NCBI RefSeq assembly: GCF_009650435.1
Contig: NZ_VVIP01000013.1
Coordinates: 72,771-136,770, forward strand
Reading direction: 5' to 3'
DNA: 64,000 nt
Source: Foetidibacter luteolus
GTDB lineage: Bacteria; Bacteroidota; Bacteroidia; Chitinophagales; Chitinophagaceae
The notes under the pieces were generated by a model, which ran no database searches, was not told where the DNA came from, and saw only the letters and a program-made list of their open reading frames with translations. The position numbers were made by a program, and so were the translations under genes. Below, one piece after another: positions 8,361 to 16,060 of this stretch (within the stretch, counting starts at the first letter, position 1; each line of letters begins with the position of its first letter).

Positions 8361-9092
8361 TTAAAACTTTTCATCAATAATGTAAGGCAGCATCATGCGC
8401 CAGGTGGGCCAGTCGTGGTGAATGTCTTTACCCCAGATATCCAGGTCGTGCCAGATGCCTTTATCCCACAGAACCTGCGAAAAACGGCGGTTGGCATCGG
8501 GGTCTTCGTGGTTGCCGCTGCCGGTATAAATATGAATGTGGTGGCTGGCCCTTATTTTATCGAAATACCAGGGGTCTGACAGATTGGGGATGTAGTGAAT
8601 GGGGCTGTTGAAATACACCTGCTCATCCCAGTAACCTTTGGTGTATTCTGTAAGATCGTACACACCGCTCATGCTGATGACGCCGTTGATGATATCGGGC
8701 CGTTTTAAAAACAGGTTCATGGCGTGCAATGCGCCAAAGGAAGCGCCGCAGGTGTAAATAAAAGTGCCCTCGCTGGTATGGGTGCGTATATAGGGAATCA
8801 CTTCCCTGAAAACGTATTCGTTAAACTGGTTATGCCTTATGGCTTTGTGTTCGCCCAGCATATTGTTGTTAAGCCAGCTTTCTTTATTAATGCTGTTAAT
8901 GCTGAACACTTTTAGCTTGCCGGCATTAATCATTGGCGCCAGTGAATCAATCAGCTGGAAACGTTCGTATTCCAGGTAGTCGGCGGCGGCTGTGGGTATC
9001 ATCAGCAATGCAAAGCCATAATGGCCGTAGGTGGCAATTGGCATTTCGGTGTTAAGAGACGGACTGTGCCAGGAGGTAATTGTTCTTTCCAT
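8361..9092 (-). CDS. Esterase D / putative esterase family alpha/beta-hydrolase
   Basis: A 243-residue protein of the putative esterase family (Esterase_phd-like). The nucleophile elbow appears as [12 protein letters not shown] with a serine between glycine-rich residues, followed by a conserved SGVYDL motif. A C-terminal HHDWPTW segment offers the catalytic histidine. There is no signal peptide, so it is predicted cytoplasmic; the substrate is unknown. The open frame extends upstream to 9257, but that part is low-complexity repeat sequence, so I placed the start at ATG 9092 ([10 protein letters not shown]). ParA lies upstream on the same strand, about 185 bp away across a repeat. Confidence 0.8.
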   Translation of the reverse strand: MERTITSWHSPSLNTEMPIATYGHYGFALLMIPTAAADYLEYERFQLIDSLAPMINAGKLKVFSINSINKESWLNNNMLGEHKAIRHNQFNEYVFREVIPYIRTHTSEGTFIYTCGASFGALHAMNLFLKRPDIINGVISMSGVYDLTEYTKGYWDEQVYFNSPIHYIPNLSDPWYFDKIRASHHIHIYTGSGNHEDPDANRRFSQVLWDKGIWHDLDIWGKDIHHDWPTWRMMLPYIIDEKF

Positions 9093-9143
9093 AAAATATA
9101 TTTTTCCTATCAAATAATTTTCAACCGGACGGGTTATAGGATG

Positions 9144-9290
9144 TATGACGTTATATGTACGATGTTTGATGTAAGATGTTTGATGTGCGATGTAGCCCCA
9201 CCCACTTACGGAATATCGAACAAGGATCAAGGAATTTTGAATGAAGAATGCTCCCACTCACCATTCACCACTCACCATCACAAACAGGTC
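9144..9290. repeat. TACGATGT-type low-complexity repeat plus ACTCACCATTC repeat
   Basis: Degenerate tandem copies of ATGTACGATGTTTGATGT (9144-9193), then a segment that matches 17655-17750 in opposite order: TCGAACAAGGATCAAGGAAT, a GAATGAAGAATG motif and ACTCACCATTCACCACTCAC. Non-coding. Confidence 0.6.
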
Positions 9291-10015
9291 TTCTTAAACT
9301 CATTCCATAAATCCCTGTAGCATTGGGCAGCATAGCTGCTGTTGGCAAACTCGAACAAAGGCTGCTGGTGGGCGCCCATCTTTTCCACATCGCTCAGGTA
9401 GGGTATATAATTTTTGAAGAACAGCTTGTCTTTGTAAAACTGCTGCATGGTTTCGTGGTGCAGGTTTTTACGATGGTCTACCATGCTGAAGAAACACTTC
9501 AGCTTATCACTGTCAAACTCATTGTCTTTAAAATATTCCGCCACTGTTTCATAAGAGCGGATGGATAAGGTGGTGGGTATATTGGGCATCAGCACCCAAT
9601 CTGCGGCATTAAACACATTATCGTGCAACAATGATATGCCCGGCGGACAATCCAGGAAAATGTGGTCAAACTGTTTTAACTGTCCCACCAGGTTTTTCAG
9701 CTTTTTTTTGCTCTGCTTCATATCGCCCAGCAATATATCCGCATTGCGGGCACTCATATCCGCAGGTATAACCCAAAGGTTTTCAAAATTAGAATCCTGC
9801 ACGGCTTCTTTTATATCGGTATCTCCTGCCAGCAGTTTGCGGCTTTCATTTTTATAAGCCGGTGAAACATTCAGGTAGAAAGAAGAGGAGCCCTGGGGGT
9901 CAAGGTCCCACACGAGTGTTTTAAAGCCGTCCGCTGCGGACAGGTATGCAAGGTTAATGGTAGCTGCCGTTTTGCCCACGCCGCCCTTAAGGTTATACAA
10001 TGCAACCACTGCCAT
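9278..10015 (-). CDS. ParA/MinD-type ATPase without a ParB partner
   Basis: A 245-residue deviant Walker-A ATPase. KGGVGKT is at 10-16, DLDPQG at 37-42 and LDCPP at 121-125, all standard for ParA. These proteins form nucleotide-dependent dimers on DNA or other surfaces and position plasmids, chromosomes or protein complexes. No parB-like gene or obvious parS cluster is nearby, so the cargo is unknown. The start is ATG 10015, immediately before the first strand AVVALYNLKGG; the longer frame to 10072 adds an unlikely N-terminus. Flanking genes are unrelated. Confidence 0.85.
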   Translation of the reverse strand: MAVVALYNLKGGVGKTAATINLAYLSAADGFKTLVWDLDPQGSSSFYLNVSPAYKNESRKLLAGDTDIKEAVQDSNFENLWVIPADMSARNADILLGDMKQSKKKLKNLVGQLKQFDHIFLDCPPGISLLHDNVFNAADWVLMPNIPTTLSIRSYETVAEYFKDNEFDSDKLKCFFSMVDHRKNLHHETMQQFYKDKLFFKNYIPYLSDVEKMGAHQQPLFEFANSSYAAQCYRDLWNEFKKTCL

Positions 10016-10340
10016 AAGCTTGTTTTTAAAGTTGAATATACAAATACATGCGCTGAATTTTAGCAACAGCAAGGTTTAAAAATAAAACTACAAGCAATGT
10101 CCATTAAGTTAAGGTTGGCAAAGAGATGGCTTGCAATAACCGGTTTCGACAGAATTTACTCCGCTTATTGCCGGGTCCAACCTGGCATTGGGTTCTTAAT
10201 TTAATGGGATTGACCCGCGTATCGTAACAGCCAACGGGATTGCTGAACATTTTTCATCCCCTGCATGATATTAAAAATAACATCATCATCTTATACAATC
10301 AACAGACCGGCAACCGTCGGGTAGCCTTGTGGTTAAATTT
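10016..10340. other. Intergenic, nothing recognised
   Basis: No gene, RNA or clear promoter. The stretch contains ordinary unique-looking sequence before the repeat cluster that begins near 10340. Confidence 0.5.
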
Positions 10341-10425
10341 TCCGCAATCAACCGCAAAGCTCCGTAGAAGCGATATGTTAGTAGCAAACAGGTAATCGCG
10401 GCCTGTTTTATAAAGCCTCGTAGAG

Positions 10426-10506
10426 GCGATATGTTAAACAGCCTCTTGCAACAGGGCCTGGTAATCTCCAACATGCTGTTTCACACCACCCTGCTTAACA
10501 TATCGC
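10426..10506 (-). repeat. 82-bp GCGATATGTT-bounded element, copy 3 (inverted)
   Basis: Bounded by GCGATATGTTAA and TTAACATATCGC, a near-perfect terminal inverted repeat. The 81-bp core is the reverse complement of the copy at 26527-26607 with only scattered differences (for example CAACAGGGCCTGGTAAT against ATTACCAGGCCCTGTTG). Short GCCTCGTAGAGGC palindromes flank it. Confidence 0.8.
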
Positions 10507-10688
10507 ACCTACGGCGCTCTTTGCAAAGCGTATCTTTCCCTATCTACTAACATGCCGCCCCGATGGGTCTTTGTTGTTTAATGTTCAATGTTTGCGGCTT
10601 TGCCGCTATGCAGAACCTGCACTTCATCATCCCCAAAATAACCTCAACAGACCGGTAACCAGCTACCGGCAACCGGTAACCGTCTTTC

Positions 10689-10794
10689 GGGTGAGGGATT
10701 GAAGCGGTTACCCCGCTGAAGCCTTCGCAGCCCGGGCTTGTGGCGGAGTAATAGCGGAAAGCCCGACCCCTTGCGCAGCTTGGGGGCACCCCCT
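10689..10794 (-). repeat. GGGTGCCCC...CCCTCACCC dispersed repeat, copy 1
   Basis: About 105 bp running from GGGTGAGGGATTGAAGCGG through GGCGGAGTAATAGCGGAAAG to GGGGGCACCCCCT. Five further copies, at 26216, 31858, 50968, 56724 and 59090, share the two ends and the middle in both orientations. Confidence 0.8.
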
Positions 10795-10829
10795 GATAAT
10801 TTTATTTATCCGGGCGGCAGCCCCGGCCA

Positions 10830-11237
10830 TTACATACCGCTATTGCTGCCAACCTTAACCATTACTGTTCCTGAAAAGATATCGTGTATGGCCCTGCGCT
10901 CTTCATTAAAGTGTACGGTAATAAAAGATAACCAGCCAAAAGCAATTTTGAAAATGTAGCGAAACATTGCCTGGAAGATATTGATACGGCGCTCAGGATT
11001 GCTATACCGCCTTACCCGTATGCCTTTTACCAATTGGCCAATGGTACCGCCAATTATGGTGCAAACAGGCTCGTAAATGCCCCATATAGCAAAAAAGAAA
11101 ACAATGCGTATCCATTCGGGCGGGTTTTCATATTCATCCAACAGTGAGCTTAAGGCAAACATGGCAAGTATAAGCAAGGTGCTGTCTATAAAAATAGACT
11201 GAATTCTGTCTCCAATGGAGGGGTATTGAGGCTGCAT
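10830..11237 (-). CDS. RDD family membrane protein
   Basis: A 135-residue inner-membrane protein with hydrophobic segments around residues 12-35, 45-65 and 90-110. It has the RDD hallmarks GDRIQSIFID near the N-terminus and QLVKGIRV before the last helical region, ending with a conserved RRAIHDIFSGT. RDD proteins have been linked to ion transport, but the substrate is unknown. Start at ATG 11237 (MQPQYPSIGDR), since the longer frame adds a non-conserved extension. It is the last of three minus-strand genes (sco, fur, rdd) and 99 bases beyond fur. Confidence 0.8.
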   Translation of the reverse strand: MQPQYPSIGDRIQSIFIDSTLLILAMFALSSLLDEYENPPEWIRIVFFFAIWGIYEPVCTIIGGTIGQLVKGIRVRRYSNPERRINIFQAMFRYIFKIAFGWLSFITVHFNEERRAIHDIFSGTVMVKVGSNSGM

Positions 11238-11336
11238 AGACCGGGTTTGGGTATAGCTGAAACAACGAAAGTAAGAAAGCCTTTTTTGATACCAGCATGT
11301 AAAGGCTGCCATGAAAGGTTATAATGAAATTTTAAG

Positions 11337-11753
11337 TTAGTTGCAATTTTTGCAGGTACCGCTAACCACCAGGTCTGTTTGCTTTTCTGTAAAGCCCAGG
11401 GGAAGCTCTACTTTGGGTATCAGCACATGGTCAAGGCAATAGGTGGTTCCACAATCATCGCATATAAAGTGTACATGGTTATCGTGATGGTGGCCGGCGC
11501 TGCATTCATCTTTGCAAAGCGCATACAGCACGGAATTATCTACCGTTGGTATGGTATGTATAATGCCTTTTTCAACAAAGGTTTGCAGGGTACGGTAAAT
11601 GGTAACACGGTCAAAATGTTCCCCGCTCATCTTTTCTATGTCGGAATGCGCCAGTGCCCCACCCGCATTTTGAAAAAGCTCCAGAATTTTTTTGCGGCTG
11701 TCTGTTATACTTAACTGGTTCTTCTTCAATAAGTCCGCTATTCTGTTTTGCAT
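11337..11753 (-). CDS. Fur-family transcriptional regulator
   Basis: A 138-residue metal-responsive repressor. The N-terminal winged helix includes the recognition helix DRVTIYRTL (48-56). The C-terminal half has HHHxxHxH (88-95) and two CxxC pairs, Cys98/Cys101 and Cys134/Cys137, the structural zinc site typical of Fur, Zur and PerR. The metal sensed cannot be told from sequence; linkage to SCO and MerC-type proteins suggests zinc, copper or another soft metal rather than iron. The gene starts 9 bases after the sco stop, so the two form an operon. A perfect dyad at 12470-12486 upstream of sco is a candidate autoregulatory operator. Confidence 0.9.
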   Translation of the reverse strand: MQNRIADLLKKNQLSITDSRKKILELFQNAGGALAHSDIEKMSGEHFDRVTIYRTLQTFVEKGIIHTIPTVDNSVLYALCKDECSAGHHHDNHVHFICDDCGTTYCLDHVLIPKVELPLGFTEKQTDLVVSGTCKNCN

Positions 11754-11762
11754 AAAGCGTTA

Positions 11763-12419
11763 TTATGGATTGTTGTTAAAAATGCCGTTTGCAAAACCGT
11801 TGTGGCCCTGCTTTTCGGCAAGCAATGTTTTTACATCGCTTTTCAGTTTGGCAATTTCGTCTTTTTTAAGGCCATCATACACACCGCCCCTAACTTTTCC
11901 TTCTTTATCTACCACTGCAAAAAACTGTGTGTGAAGAAACTGCTGGTTTATATCCACCAGGTTATTCTTAGGGTCATCCAGCAGGTAGCTGTTGCGGGCA
12001 GCCAGGTAAAGGCTATCCTTGCGGCCGGTAAGAAATACCCAGTTGTTGCTGTTGGCGCCAATAGAATCCGCATAGCGTTTTAACACGGGCACCGAATCTG
12101 TTTCCGGGTCGCTGGTGTGAGAGAGTATCATAAAATCAGGCTCATTCTTAAACTCCTGGTAAATGTCTTTCATGTTGGTGTTAAGCTTAGGGCAAATACC
12201 CTTGCAGGTAGTAAAGAAAAATTCCACCACGCAAACCTTTCCCTCCATATCCTTATCTGTAAAACGGGTACCGTTCTGGCTAAAAAAAGAAAACGGCTTT
12301 ACAACACTGATAGCGGGCGACTTCTTTTTCCAGTTATCCGTTCCTGCAAAAACAAATACCAGGAACAACCCTGTAAGCACTACGAAAAAAAGGCTATAGC
12401 CTACCAGTTTTTTATTCAT
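11763..12419 (-). CDS. SCO1/SenC family copper-binding thioredoxin-fold protein
   Basis: A 218-residue membrane-anchored protein with one N-terminal transmembrane segment (about 6-26) and a thioredoxin-like domain outside. The copper ligands typical of SCO proteins are present: Cys72 and Cys76 in TTCKGICP and His163 in FLHTQFF. SCO proteins help build the CuA centre of cytochrome c oxidase or buffer thiol redox state. It leads the sco-fur operon; the merC gene is divergent. Confidence 0.9.
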   Translation of the reverse strand: MNKKLVGYSLFFVVLTGLFLVFVFAGTDNWKKKSPAISVVKPFSFFSQNGTRFTDKDMEGKVCVVEFFFTTCKGICPKLNTNMKDIYQEFKNEPDFMILSHTSDPETDSVPVLKRYADSIGANSNNWVFLTGRKDSLYLAARNSYLLDDPKNNLVDINQQFLHTQFFAVVDKEGKVRGGVYDGLKKDEIAKLKSDVKTLLAEKQGHNGFANGIFNNNP

Positions 12420-12423
12420 GCCG

Positions 12424-12431
12424 CAAAGTTA
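12424..12431 (-). promoter_or_regulatory. Candidate -7 box of sco-fur operon
   Basis: TAACTTTG on the minus strand fits TAnnTTTG and lies just upstream of the sco ATG at 12419, implying a very short leader. Confidence 0.35.
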
Positions 12432-12459
12432 AGCCTGTTATAAAAAAAGAAAATAAACT

Positions 12460-12486
12460 TAACTTTGTTTTGCAACTATGTTGCAA
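12460..12486 (+). promoter_or_regulatory. merC -7 box with overlapping Fur-family-type dyad
   Basis: TAACTTTG (12460-12467) is a consensus -7 box for merC. The perfect inverted repeat TTGCAAC-TAT-GTTGCAA (12470-12486) begins three bases later and would cover the transcription start of merC, while lying about 50 bp upstream of the divergent sco gene. Size and symmetry suit a Fur-family dimer site; assignment to the adjacent Fur-family protein is inferred. Confidence 0.5.
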
Positions 12487-12516
12487 ACGATTATTTTTGC
12501 AGGCTCAATTACAATA

Positions 12517-12909
12517 ATGAACCTAAAGATAAACTGGGACGCCTTAGGAATTACCGCTTCTGTTGCCTGCGCCATACATTGCGCCGTACTGCCGCTGTTT
12601 TTAACCAGCCTGCCGGTACTGGGCTTTGAAATTATAGACAATATTGCCTTTGAATACCTGATGATTATACTGGCTTTTGCCATTGGAGCCTATTCTTTGT
12701 ACCACGGCTGGAAGAAACACCACCATAGCTGGGCGCCTTTTATTATTTTTTCGGCGGGCATAGCGTTGCTGTTTGCCAAGCAGTTGTGGCACAATTACCA
12801 GTTATGGTTTTTGCTGCCGGCTGTTGTGCTGGTGGTAGCTGCGCATTACGTTAACTACCGGCTTTGCCGCAAAGCCAAACATTGCCACGAGCACGACTGC
12901 AGCCATTGA
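12517..12909 (+). CDS. MerC-domain membrane protein
   Basis: A 130-residue integral membrane protein with four predicted helices. The first helix has CAIHC (Cys18, His21, Cys22), the metal-binding motif of MerC-type mercury transporters, and the C-terminus is a soft-metal ligand cluster (HCHEHDCSH). Bacteroidota have many MerC-like proteins without mercury reductase, so mercury is not assured; linkage to Fur-family and SCO genes points to general metal handling. Start ATG 12517 is preferred over 12478, which would lie inside the operator dyad. Confidence 0.8.
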   Translation: MNLKINWDALGITASVACAIHCAVLPLFLTSLPVLGFEIIDNIAFEYLMIILAFAIGAYSLYHGWKKHHHSWAPFIIFSAGIALLFAKQLWHNYQLWFLLPAVVLVVAAHYVNYRLCRKAKHCHEHDCSH

Positions 12910-12965
12910 GCCCACCCACCAGTACACACTTTTATACAAGATTATAATACCAGCTAAGGAGTTTC

Positions 12966-13032
12966 ATGGCATCGCCTGTTGCGTCGCAATCCTTTCATCG
13001 TTTGGTTCATTGGGCAGCTTTTCAGACCCGGA
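12966..13032 (+). repeat. GGCATCG...GCGTCGCAAT repeat, copy 1
   Basis: Shares GGCATCGYCTGTTGCGTCGC, CATCGTTYGGTTCATTGG and CAGCTTTT with 17559-17625. Both copies are followed, at different distances, by GTGCGTG...ACACGCACCAGGGA (13308-13333; 17630-17655). Confidence 0.6.
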
Positions 13033-13444
13033 TAGATTAACGTGAGTTTTGAATCTTTTATACTGATATTCAGCTATATACAAATAAAAATCAGACCGGG
13101 TCATTCATTTTAACTGCATCATCAAATTTGGTATGCCTTGTACAAGAACATTCTACTGCTGAATTCACAGTAGTACAAAAGTTTAATCAGGGGCGAACGG
13201 AAGAAACGGCTGTATATCGTTTCTTCCTTGACCTTTTTTGTTACTTTTTTATGTTTCTGGCACCAAAGGTGGCAGAAACTAAGCGGCTTTTCAGACCGGG
13301 TAACGCTGGTGCGTGAAGACACGCACCAGGGAAGCGGATTACGTTTCTGGCGCCAAAGGTGGCAGGAACCAGACCTGTGCAGAAGCAAAAAGTTCCGCCT
13401 TGCGGCAGAACTTTTTGCGGTTATGATTTCAGCTTTACATTATG
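13033..13444. repeat. Non-coding spacer with GTTTCTG hairpins
   Basis: Two 27-bp hairpins, 13253-13279 and 13343-13369, each GTTTCTGGCRCC-AAA-GGTGGCAGRAAC, flank the inverted repeat GGTGCGTG...CACGCACC (13308-13329). A perfect 9-bp hairpin GAAGAAACG...CGTTTCTTC spans about 13200-13226. No gene is seen. Confidence 0.55.
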
Positions 13445-15472
13445 CTACCACACTTTTATCCTTTCACTTTCAGGCTTGTACATTTTATCTCCAGGCTGTA
13501 CGTTAAATGCTTTGTAAAAAGCATCCATATTTTGTACGGGGCCGTTAGCCCGGTATTTACCCGGCGAATGCGGATCTACAAGCACCAGTTGGGCAGATGT
13601 TTCCGGCAGCACTGTTTGCCGCCATACCTGCGCCCATCCCAGAAAGAAGCGCTGATCCGGCGTAAAGCCGTCAATTTTTTTATCACTTTTTCCTTGCTCT
13701 GTTTTTTTGAAAGCTTCGTAGGCTATGTTTAACCCGCCCAGGTCGGCCAGGTTCTCGCCCAGGGTTAACTTCCCGTTCAGGTGCAGGGAATCGTTTACCA
13801 CAAAACCATTGTACTGTTCCACTACTTTATTGGCACGCTCTTCAAACTTTTTGGCGTCATCGGCCGTCCACCAGTCTTTCAGGTTGCCATCTGCGGCATA
13901 TTGCCTGCCCTGGTCATCAAAACCGTGGGTAAGCTCGTGGCCTATAACCGCCGCTATACCACCATAGTTAACCGCGTCATCAGCGCCAAAGTCAAAGAAC
14001 GGAAACTGCAGTATGCCTGCGGGAAAAGCAATTTCATTGTTAGCCGGATTGTAGTAGGCGTTAATGGTAGGAGGTGTCATGCCCCATTCAGTTTTATCAA
14101 CCGGCTGGCCCAATTTGTTAACCATCTTATTGTATTCAAACTGGTTAATGCTTCTAAGGTTTGCTACCAGGCCTGTTTTGCTGATGGTTACGCCGGGATA
14201 AGTTTCCCATTTATCAGGAAAACCTATTTTGTTAACGATGGCCTGCAGTTTTTCCAGGGCACGTTGCTTGGTGGAGTCACTCATCCAGTCGAGCCGCTGG
14301 ATTCTTGATGCAAAGGTTTCCTGCACATTTTTTACCAGTGCAAGCATGCGCTGTTTGGCATTGTTATCAAAATATTTTTCAACATATAACTGGCCCAGCA
14401 ATTCGCCAAGATTATTATCCACCAGCGAGCTCATGCGTTGCCAGCGCGGCGTCATTTGCTTCTGGCCGGTTAATACACGGCCAAATTCAAACTGGCGGTT
14501 AACAAAGGCACTGCTTAAATAAGGCGCAGCGCTTTTTATTACAGCCCATTGCAAATAGGCTTTCCAGCTATCCAGGGTTACGGCGCTTAACAAAGCATCC
14601 GCTGTTTTAAAAAAAGCGGGATTATTTACCAGCAGGCTATCAGCATTGGCTGCTTTCATAGCCGTAAACAATGCTTTCCAATCCAGGCCAGGCGTGGTTT
14701 TGGTAAAATCGCCTGTGGAGAATTTATTATAGGTTTTAACAGGGTCTCGCAGTTCCACGCGGCTTAACTGTGCTTTGGCCAGCCCGGTTTCAATACCCAT
14801 AATGGCGGCGGCCTTTTTCGTGGCAGTAGCTTCATCATCGCCCACCAGCTTAAACATGTCGGTAATATACTTTACATATTCTGCACGTATGGTTTGGTTG
14901 CGGGCATCCTGCTTAAGGTAATAATCCCTGTCCGGCAAAGAAGTGCCACCCTGGGAAAGTGTGGCAATGTACTGGTTTACATTCTTATCATCCTGGTCAA
15001 TCCTGAAGCCGAATAAAGCGCTGCCAATGCCTTTGGTACGTATAGTGGCAATTTCGTTAACAACATCCTGTAGCGTGGTTAACCCATTCAACCTGTCCAG
15101 TTCCTCCTTAATAGGGGTAAAGCCAAGCTGCTCAATACCGGCACTGTCCATAGCGGAGAGGTAAAGATCGCCTACCCGCTGATAGGTAGCGTTTTTCGAA
15201 GCATTGGCAGCCGCATCTTCGCAGAGCGATTTTATTTTTTCCAGGCTGCCCAGGTACAGTATGTCAAAACTGCCCCAACGGGTTTTTGAGGCCGGTACCG
15301 GGTTATTCTTTACCCAGTTACCGTTGGCATAACTAAAAAAATCATCGCCCGGTTTTACGCCCAGGTCCATGTTGGCCGGATCAATAAATTTTGTTTTTGA
15401 TTTTGGTTTTTGGGCAGTTGCCGCAAGCAGCAACGAACCCTGCAAAAAGCCAAGGATAAATACTCTCTTCAT
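13445..15472 (-). CDS. M13 family (neprilysin-like) zinc endopeptidase
   Basis: A 675-residue secreted peptidase. HELTH at 512-516 provides two zinc histidines and the general base. ENLADLGG, about 60 residues later, carries the third ligand, and NAYYNPANNEIAFPAGILQ matches the substrate-binding motif before it. The N-terminal Peptidase_M13_N helical domain begins around residue 40, after a signal peptide (residues 1-20, ending ATAQ). The C-terminus ERIKVW fits the family's conserved terminal tryptophan. It probably degrades short peptides in the periplasm or outside. I chose ATG 15472 because the longer frame puts 14 residues before the signal peptide. Monocistronic. Confidence 0.93.
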   Translation of the reverse strand: MKRVFILGFLQGSLLLAATAQKPKSKTKFIDPANMDLGVKPGDDFFSYANGNWVKNNPVPASKTRWGSFDILYLGSLEKIKSLCEDAAANASKNATYQRVGDLYLSAMDSAGIEQLGFTPIKEELDRLNGLTTLQDVVNEIATIRTKGIGSALFGFRIDQDDKNVNQYIATLSQGGTSLPDRDYYLKQDARNQTIRAEYVKYITDMFKLVGDDEATATKKAAAIMGIETGLAKAQLSRVELRDPVKTYNKFSTGDFTKTTPGLDWKALFTAMKAANADSLLVNNPAFFKTADALLSAVTLDSWKAYLQWAVIKSAAPYLSSAFVNRQFEFGRVLTGQKQMTPRWQRMSSLVDNNLGELLGQLYVEKYFDNNAKQRMLALVKNVQETFASRIQRLDWMSDSTKQRALEKLQAIVNKIGFPDKWETYPGVTISKTGLVANLRSINQFEYNKMVNKLGQPVDKTEWGMTPPTINAYYNPANNEIAFPAGILQFPFFDFGADDAVNYGGIAAVIGHELTHGFDDQGRQYAADGNLKDWWTADDAKKFEERANKVVEQYNGFVVNDSLHLNGKLTLGENLADLGGLNIAYEAFKKTEQGKSDKKIDGFTPDQRFFLGWAQVWRQTVLPETSAQLVLVDPHSPGKYRANGPVQNMDAFYKAFNVQPGDKMYKPESERIKVW

Positions 15473-15490
15473 GTGTCTAAAAAAATTTCC

Positions 15491-15498
15491 CAAATGTA
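15491..15498 (-). promoter_or_regulatory. Candidate -7 box of the M13 peptidase gene
   Basis: TACATTTG on the minus strand, 19 bases before ATG 15472, fits TAnnTTTG; the upstream box is not clear. Confidence 0.4.
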
Positions 15499-15650
15499 TT
15501 AATTGGAAACTCAAATAAACCAGCCTGGGTTGTTAAATGGATGAGCGGGTGATTTCAGGCAGTTGATGTAGTGATGATCAATTCAATGTCGTTCAGTTAA
15601 CAAACCGATGCCAGGGTGAGTATTGTCCTGCTGAGTTTATCGAAGCATTG

Positions 15651-15730
15651 CCGAAACCTTTTATGTCTCTTGCTTTTTCACGCATCCTCCTTCGATTCCG
15701 AAGTTTCGGAACTCAGGCTGACATCCCTAA
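15651..15730 (+). repeat. CTTCGATTCCGAAGTTTCGG repeat, copy 1
   Basis: Shares CGAAACC, CTTGCTTTTT and the segment CTTCGATTCCGAAGTTTCGG with following TCAGGCTG with 26777-26852. TTCCGAA-GT-TTCGGAA forms a small hairpin. Confidence 0.6.
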
Positions 15731-15791
15731 CTAAACGACATTGATGACCAATTGGTTGAAATCGGTTACATCTCAATGCTACAAACAACAA

Positions 15792-15815
15792 GGGCAGTTG
15801 TAAAAACAACTGCCC
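15792..15815. other. Perfect hairpin GGGCAGTTGT-AAAA-ACAACTGCCC
   Basis: A 10-bp perfect stem with a four-base loop in the long spacer between the M13 peptidase and the efflux operon. No T-run follows on either strand, so it is not a standard terminator. The bases after it (AACCAAAACCAACTATAAG) look like a Bacteroidota leader region, perhaps left from a lost gene. Confidence 0.35.
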
Positions 15816-15919
15816 GTAATTCTAACCAAAACCAACTATAAGAGATGTTTACACTAAGAGATATTTTAAGTACAAATTTTGAAGTACGAAGCAGTATGCT
15901 TTTAGGAACCTGCTGCACA

Positions 15920-16050
15920 TTGCCCCGTAAAGAACCGAACGTACAAGTGAGTGACACAACGGAAGCTCAATAGCAGTAATGTCGCTCAGGAACAAAAAAT
16001 ATGTACGGTGTATGATGTTGGATGTACAATGTCTGGTTACATCTACATCT
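15920..16050 (+). repeat. GTGAGTGACACAAC repeat variant with TACGGTGTATGATG low-complexity tail
   Basis: CGTACAAGTGAGTGACACAA matches the copy at 26943-27020 and is a variant of the GTGCGACGCAA family. It is followed at 16002-16035 by degenerate ATGTACGGTGTATGATG repeats, which come within 30 bp of the 3' end of the tolC-like gene. Confidence 0.55.
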
Positions 16051-16060
16051 CACATTTTCT

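Noticed and set aside
12517..12909. Mercury resistance operon
   Set aside because: MerC-like CAIHC is present, but there is no merA, merR, merT or merP; general metal handling is more likely.
15792..15815. Terminator of the efflux operon or of the M13 gene
   Set aside because: It lies upstream of the M13 gene and more than 240 bp past the efflux operon's last stop, and lacks a T-run.
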